Origin: Paraglomus occultum
Taxonomy: Eukaryota; Glomeromycota; Glomeromycetes; Paraglomerales; Paraglomeraceae
NCBI GenBank assembly: GCA_910592205.1
Contig: CAJVPJ010001103.1
Span: 1-12,321 of the forward strand
Direction of reading: 5' to 3'
DNA length: 12,321 nucleotides
The position numbers were made by a program, and so were the translations under genes. Every line of letters begins with the position of its first letter. The stretch's first letter is position 1. The notes beneath the pieces are model-generated. The model was not told where the DNA came from, did no database searches, and worked only from the letters and a program-made list of their open reading frames with translations. This document shows, piece after piece, positions 7,979 to 12,321 of the stretch.

Positions 7979-8455
7979 CACTCTATCGTATCGCTATGTC
8001 AAAAGAAAGTAAAATTTAAGCTACCAAGTGTGACATGTCATGTGATATTTTCCTAATAAGCAATTAAGATCGGAAATAATGAAGCAATAAACAACAACTA
8101 TTATATATGTTATAAGGAACTGATCTGTAGCTAAAACATGTCCGAATAGTGGTAAATGCTCTATTATTAGAATTATATATGATAAACGTTTGTGATAATA
8201 AATTATTTCAGTAATCGAGACCATACTCGCCGCAATAAATGAGCATGCATATATCTAACGTTTAAAAGTCTAAAATAAAGTCTTTTACTCGATCGAAAGG
8301 TTTAAGATTACTTCCAAATAATAACTTTATGCAGATATCTTGTTTTCATTGTTGAGAACTAAAAATCTAAGCTTATTCGATTTACCCAACGATTCGGACA
8401 AATGCTCCGAAATCATAAATGCACGTGACAACACAGTGTAAACGACAAGGGCCTT
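7979..8455. other. AT-rich downstream spacer, no gene seen
   Basis: Short frames only. The similarity to the flank of Myb copy A fades within a few bases of the stop codon. No poly-A signal could be assigned with confidence, though AATAAA occurs at about 8085-8090. Confidence 0.45.
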
Positions 8456-8510
8456 ATTATTGGAGGGTGGATGTGAATAAAAGTTCCTCGCGATAATTAT
8501 TGGAGGGTGG
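8456..8510 (-). repeat. Dispersed repeat, copy 3, inside a 15-nt direct-repeat pair (possible right terminal inverted repeat)
   Basis: ATTATTGGAGGGTGG occurs at 8456-8470 and again at 8496-8510. Between them 8472-8495 is the exact reverse complement of 4257-4280 (24 of 24). Read on the minus strand, the outer sequence CCCTCCAATAATT resembles CTCCCAACAATT at the left copy, so similarity extends to about 38 nt with gaps. The orientation is that expected of terminal inverted repeats about 4.27 kb apart. I see no obvious target-site duplication. Confidence 0.7.
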
Positions 8511-8518
8511 CTATTTGA

Positions 8519-9046
8519 TCATTCAGAACGAGAAAGCTGGGCCATCAAAAGTCAATCATACATAATACGATAGCAAGGTATTGCGCAACTGGCGCAGGAA
8601 TTCCTGCCCCATTCCTGGGAATAACCAAAAGCGACTCTTTGAAACCACTGTTCGAATCAATGGACTACGAAACAAATATATACAACTGTCCAATCAACCG
8701 AACAATAAAATGTCACTCATTCAATAAAAACAAGAAAGATTGTTGAATAGTGTCGACCCCTCGCTTTATTCTCTTTGGTTACCCAACGCTAACAATGACG
8801 ACGATAATTATATTGAAAAAATTTGTCAAGAACGACTTATTTTCTAACGGCAAAATTTTACAACACTACCAGACAATTGTGTTTCAAGCATTGGTGGTGG
8901 CGGAGCATACAGAAACGTCAAATAAGAGGGTTACTTTGTATCGAGTGGGTTCTAATGTATCCCTACTCTACTCACTGGTGAACTCTGGCGTAATAGGACT
9001 TGGACTCTTTTATCAACAAGGCATAGGCATCAAACGAAGCGGTTGA
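8519..9046 (+). pseudogene. Coding-like region broken across frames, unrecognised
   Basis: Three overlapping plus-strand frames look protein-like in turn. 8519-8746 (75 codons, no early ATG) includes TGAGIPAPFLGITKSDSLKP and a Cys-containing end. 8729-8851 includes SVDPSLYSLWLPNANNDDD and IEKICQERLIF. 8750-9046 (98 codons, from GTG; first ATG at 8795) includes GKILQHYQTIVFQ and ends LGLFYQQGIGIKRSG. The second and third frames join smoothly if one base is added near 8845, suggesting a frameshift. I find no domain I can name. It could be a decayed gene or mobile-element protein, or a gene with introns I have not resolved. Confidence 0.3.
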
Positions 9047-9498
9047 CTGTTATTAATTATTATTGTGATTCGAATTGAAATTTAGCCATTTTTGGGATCG
9101 ATTTATTAATTTTGACATTGATGAAAATATATTGTCAGGGCTGCTTACTTGTTCTCGAAAAAAGAGGATGAGTATGTCAACATTTATTACAATTTTTTAT
9201 TGGCATACTTGCGATAGTAGATTTCCGCAACCATCCTATATTGGTATCTGGTAGGTTGTAGCTACTAAACGTAACAGACATAATTGTTTCAACTTGAATT
9301 TATCCAAACTCATTATGCTAGTGGAACCTCTAGCATAGGGTTAATCCTTTAATACTGGCGAATGATTTGAACAACTATATTTTATAACTTGAATAAAATA
9401 ATCGCTTTATCTTTAGACTAAATTTTTATATTTAAAATTTTAAGTTTTAGACTATATACCTGTTGTGTGATGGAAGGAAGATAATCATTGCAAGATAA
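9047..9498. other. AT-rich spacer, no gene seen
   Basis: No coding frame of note. The only pattern is a 14-nt tandem pair at its right edge (see 9480-9507). Confidence 0.5.
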
Positions 9499-9507
9499 TT
9501 ATTGCAA
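9480..9507. repeat. 14-nt tandem pair
   Basis: GATAATCATTGCAA is followed directly by GATAATTATTGCAA, with one difference. Confidence 0.8.
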
Positions 9508-9678
9508 AGTTACCTCAGTATATTTACACACTTGCATAATACGAATACACTTAATATTTAGTAATTTATCAAGCTTTGCTTTCGTCATTTCGTCAGTGAA
9601 ATCCTTTCCTGACGCCAGCTCGCTGACCATCATTCGAGATCCTTTCGAGCCGCCCTGGTGAGGAGATTTACTGGCATC
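9499..9678 (-). pseudogene. Possible DDE transposase scrap
   Basis: A 59-codon minus-strand frame without an ATG at its front contains GGSKGSRMMVSELASGKDF, then KLDKLLNIKCIRIMQ. The G-x-x-SRMMVSEL block resembles the GRSIMVSEF block I associate with a group of fungal DDE-superfamily endonucleases. This is a recalled resemblance over about a dozen residues only. The plus strand here carries a short internal duplication (GGGAGATTTACTG or GGAGATTTACTG at about 9662 and 9696). Confidence 0.25.
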
Positions 9679-9707
9679 TCATAAACGCTCTTTGGGAGAT
9701 TTACTGA

Positions 9708-10157
9708 ACCTCCAGGTAATTTTTAACTGGAAGGTTGTTTATTTTTCTAAAAATATTTTGGCGTTCACCAACAAATACGTAATTTTCTGTTGTAGATTTT
9801 CAGGAAAACTTCTACCCACAGACCACCCAAGCTTGTGGACGTATTGAGTATTATTATGCCCTTTTTATTTTATTTCGCCACCATATTTTGAGTCATAATC
9901 AGTCATTTTTTATCATCGTCGTTTGCCAACATTTCTGCATAAAAAATTTTTCGCACGGGCCTTAAAATCATCGTCTTCAAATAAAAGAATATAAATATAT
10001 CTCCGACTTTCTCATTTTATTCTGAATTAAATATAAAATACAACAGTCCAATTTATTACCCTATTCTCTAATAATAAGTAATTAGTAATAAACAATATCT
10101 ATTTATTACTTTGAAAGAAAATGTCTAACAAAATGAACAAGCAATGCACATTTCTGA
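9708..10157. other. AT-rich spacer, no gene seen
   Basis: Stop-rich on both strands except a plus-strand frame reading through about 9690-9846 with no recognisable motif. Nothing here identifies a promoter for the gene at 10200. Confidence 0.45.
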
Positions 10158-10199
10158 AGATAATAACAGTACTTCCCTACTCACTCACCAGATATAGTA

Positions 10200-11348
10200 A
10201 TGCCGCCTTATGTTTTACCTGATGAAATACATAATGAGGATGCTCATTATTTCCCTTTAGCTATAGGTTTTCTTCTGAATAATGACGAACAACAGTTACC
10301 ACTTAGTTTTACAGATCCTGAATTAGAACCGTTATTATTTCCTGACCTATCCACATACATGTATACGACATTAAAAGAAGAAATTAAAACTGAAACTATT
10401 TTACTTAAAGCAAATGGTATTTTTCTCAATTTTGCGAACGAGCCAATTTGCGTCCATCTTCAAGCATATGTTCCTAAAAAAAACTCAAATTGGCATGTCA
10501 CAAACACGTTCTCTCCCGACGACGTAATTGAAATAGCCGGCACAGTGACTGACGTTCGCGAAAACGTAATATATATATGTGCGCAAACCTTATACCCAAA
10601 AACGCAATACAGTTATAACACCTTTCCACTCACACATCATACAGATAAATGCATTTTTAATGCAACAATTCTTCCAAAGTGCCTACGTCAATGCCAAATG
10701 CCCGTACTCAGCTCCGGGTAATTGGAACAACAAAATCAACAGTTCAAATTTGAAATAACATAGCAATATTACAGTCAAAACGAGCCAATACGTCACCGGA
10801 AGCGGTCCCTCAACAAAATTGGCTGAATTTTGATATCATAGTTCGACATGATATTAACAAAAAAAAAATCTATATGATCGAACCAAAAAAGCCAGATTGG
10901 GATCAAAGTCTCGATAGTAGGCGAACTCGACATACATGAAAACAAATTATACATCAAACTGCACAACTTTGAATTCATAACTGGCGCCACTCCATACACC
11001 ACACCATACACCACACCATACACCACACCATCACCATCCATCCCATCTTCCAAACAATCTGCCTCGAAAAAAGAGCACTACTACACAGTTCATTAACGGA
11101 AACTGCAGACCAAACTTCTAAAAAAACCGAAACTATTCACCCCTACTAACAATAATAACAGCTCAGAATCTAACACAAATACTCCAACTGAACTAATATT
11201 AATAACAGAAGAAAACTCAGTTGACCAACCCCAAACATAAACCACGTCAACCACGAAAAGCACCTTACGGTCAACCAAGAAATTTTCCGATATCGCAACT
11301 AACAAACTAGACTTCTCAAATATACTAATACATAAAGAATCAGAATAA
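10200..11348 (+). pseudogene. Frameshifted gene: Helitron-like N-terminus joined to an uncharacterised (possibly OB-like) protein
   Basis: The intact part (10200-10721, 173 residues; the frame is open back to 10167) starts with a segment containing LSFTDPELEPLLFPDL (residues 35-50), like the DP-x-LxPLLFP block of Helitron replicase N-terminal regions. From about residue 58 a different-looking part follows: KKNSNWHV, FSPDDVIEIAG, VIYICAQ, DKCIFNAT. A frame change near 10665 continues it as RTQLRVIGT, an in-frame TGA lies at 10751, then NWLNFDIIVRH and KIYMIEPKKPDWDQ. Another shift near 10917 gives GELDIHENKLYIKLHNFEF, then a PYTT repeat and a Ser/Thr/Asn-rich tail ending at 11346-11348 after one more stop (11238). 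Alternating short strands suggest OB-like folds; that is inference. The family feels like one expanded in arbuscular mycorrhizal fungi, from memory only. Confidence 0.55.
10992..11027 (+). repeat. 12-bp tandem repeat, three units
   Basis: CCATACACCACA occurs three times without change, followed by a degenerate unit. In the surrounding frame it encodes PYTT repeats at the junction between the folded part and the disordered tail. Confidence 0.9.
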
Positions 11349-11473
11349 ATAACTTATATCTGTCGATTTCTTAAAACTTATTATCTATACTTTACCTCAT
11401 CTTTTAAATACAATTAACCTAAATATAACACTGTAAAGTTCTTAATAAAACAAACAGGGAGCGCAGCCCTTCC

Positions 11474-11846
11474 CCCCCAAAAAAACCTAAACTTCTAGTT
11501 GAATTACACAATTTCGATTTCATAACTACTAACGATAATTAACCTAATATCCCTTTTTTTCCACTGCGGCCTCTGAACAAAGAAATCGCCTATATCAAAC
11601 ACTATCCGAAATCATGCAACCACGAAACATCATAAGGTTGCTGAAAACAATAACCATCGGAAGCTGACTCACATTTGCTACAACTGTAAACGAATCAAAC
11701 CTCTCGAAAATAAATCCAACCACGAAAAAGAGAATTGCGCTCTTCAAGCACAAAGAAAAAGATTTCTGAATTGGCAACAACAAACTCAAATCTTCCATCA
11801 TACGAAGATTTTAGGAATAACATCAAGTCTAGAAAATGTTGATTAG
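11474..11846 (+). pseudogene. Second, more decayed copy of the 10.9-11.3 kb gene end
   Basis: The frame 11474-11542 reads PKKP then LLVELHNFDFIT, matching EPKKP and IKLHNFEFIT of the first copy with the intervening part deleted. Further on, CAACCACGAAAA (11716) followed by related sequence matches 11250 onward. Translated, STKKKISELAT matches STKKFSDIAT. Between these, 11577-11846 is an 89-codon start-less open frame with C34-x2-C37-x11-H49-x4-C54 (HICYNCKRIKP, then NHEKENC), a zinc-knuckle-like spacing. Because part of this frame overlaps sequence homologous to the other copy in a different frame, the knuckle may be chance. Overall this is a partial duplicate with deletions. Confidence 0.5.
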
Positions 11847-12321
11847 TTTCCTTTCTCACGTCTCAACACTTTATAGCCCAATAACTAATATACAGTATCA
11901 TCAAGTTTTAAATACAGTAAATGTCACACAATTACTATTCATAACTAATGTCCCCATATCAATACTGGTAACAAGAGGGACGAAGGCCAGTTAAATACAC
12001 CTTATCGAGAAACAGCGTATCTTTGTCAGACTCCAAAAAAGCGCGGTTAAGAAAATATTTGACATTTTAATTTGGACAAGGAGAAATTTTATTATTTTAT
12101 GAGATAATAAATACTGAGATATTACAAATTATTTAAAATTTTCTTTCAGCTCACTCTGCACCATTACCCCTACAAATACAAACTTATCGTACAGTATATA
12201 GTATACTAATTGAGGCGCAGAATGCATTCTTCCAAGACTAACGATAAGAGGCCCGATCGATTTGCGTGCAATGTAACACAATTAAGGGTTGACACTTTAA
12301 CTTGAGAGATAAGATTTTTAA
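11847..12321. other. AT-rich end of window, no gene; faint third repeat trace
   Basis: 11926-11948 (ACACAATTACTATTCATAAC) resembles 11506-11529 in the second copy and 10962-10983 in the first, so a third trace of the same duplicated gene may lie here. At 12142-12151 a good acceptor-like TTTTCTTTCAG precedes 19 open codons, but I found no donor or exon upstream to support a gene. Confidence 0.35.

Noticed and set aside
8575-8675. tRNA-like T-arm with TTCGAAT at about 8649-8656
   Set aside because: A five-of-six base-pair stem surrounds the loop, but no matching acceptor stem or D-arm can be folded upstream.
11093-11305. 70-codon minus-strand Val/Ser/Leu-rich frame
   Set aside because: It is the opposite-strand shadow of the Asn/Thr/Ser-rich tail of the plus-strand remnant. 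The same applies to 10793-11053 and 11595-11801.
1-12321. Endogenous virus or provirus
   Set aside because: Apart from the retropepsin-like fragment, which fits an LTR retrotransposon, I see no viral structural or replication genes.
1-12321. CRISPR array, bacterial operon or riboswitch
   Set aside because: No regularly spaced repeats, no ribosome-binding-site and ORF organisation, and clear spliceosomal introns point to a eukaryote.

Overview
The window is AT-rich eukaryotic DNA. It has short introns (43-106 nt, GT..AG, CTAAT-type branch points in some), compact genes and many decayed mobile elements from several classes. The intron size, a three-repeat Myb-like gene family and a repetitive uncharacterised protein at the right end best fit an early-diverging (Mucoromycota-type, perhaps arbuscular mycorrhizal) fungus. 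That assignment rests on recalled family resemblance, not on any search, and is moderate at best.

Layout. 1-382: the last exons of a decayed Myb-like gene (copy A), cut by the window edge. 846-3415: a transposon graveyard. It holds a Tc1/mariner transposase with its middle deleted, a probable MULE-type transposase fragment, two unrecognised open frames and a retropepsin-like stretch from an LTR element. 4242-4580: two near-identical 32-nt direct repeats either side of a minus-strand LINE-like fragment. 6485-6940: a probable spliced minus-strand gene with a Cys/Lys-rich C-terminus. 7189-7978: the best gene in the window, a four-exon Myb DNA-binding protein (copy B), preceded by an out-of-frame half repeat. 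8456-8510: a repeat cluster containing an exact 24-nt inverted match to 4257-4280. 8519-9046: coding-like but broken sequence. 9499-9678: a tentative minus-strand transposase scrap. 10200-11348: a frameshifted copy of an uncharacterised, possibly OB-like protein with a Helitron-like front end, followed by a second decayed copy (11474-11846) and perhaps a third trace.

How it fits together. I see no operon or pathway. The intact content is probably the Myb copy B gene and, less surely, the minus-strand gene beside it. Both lie between the inverted 24-nt repeats, so one idea worth testing is that they are cargo of a roughly 4.3-kb element. Most other coding signal is fossil mobile DNA. Many of the coding-like stretches lack an ATG or carry stops and were found by reading frames by eye.
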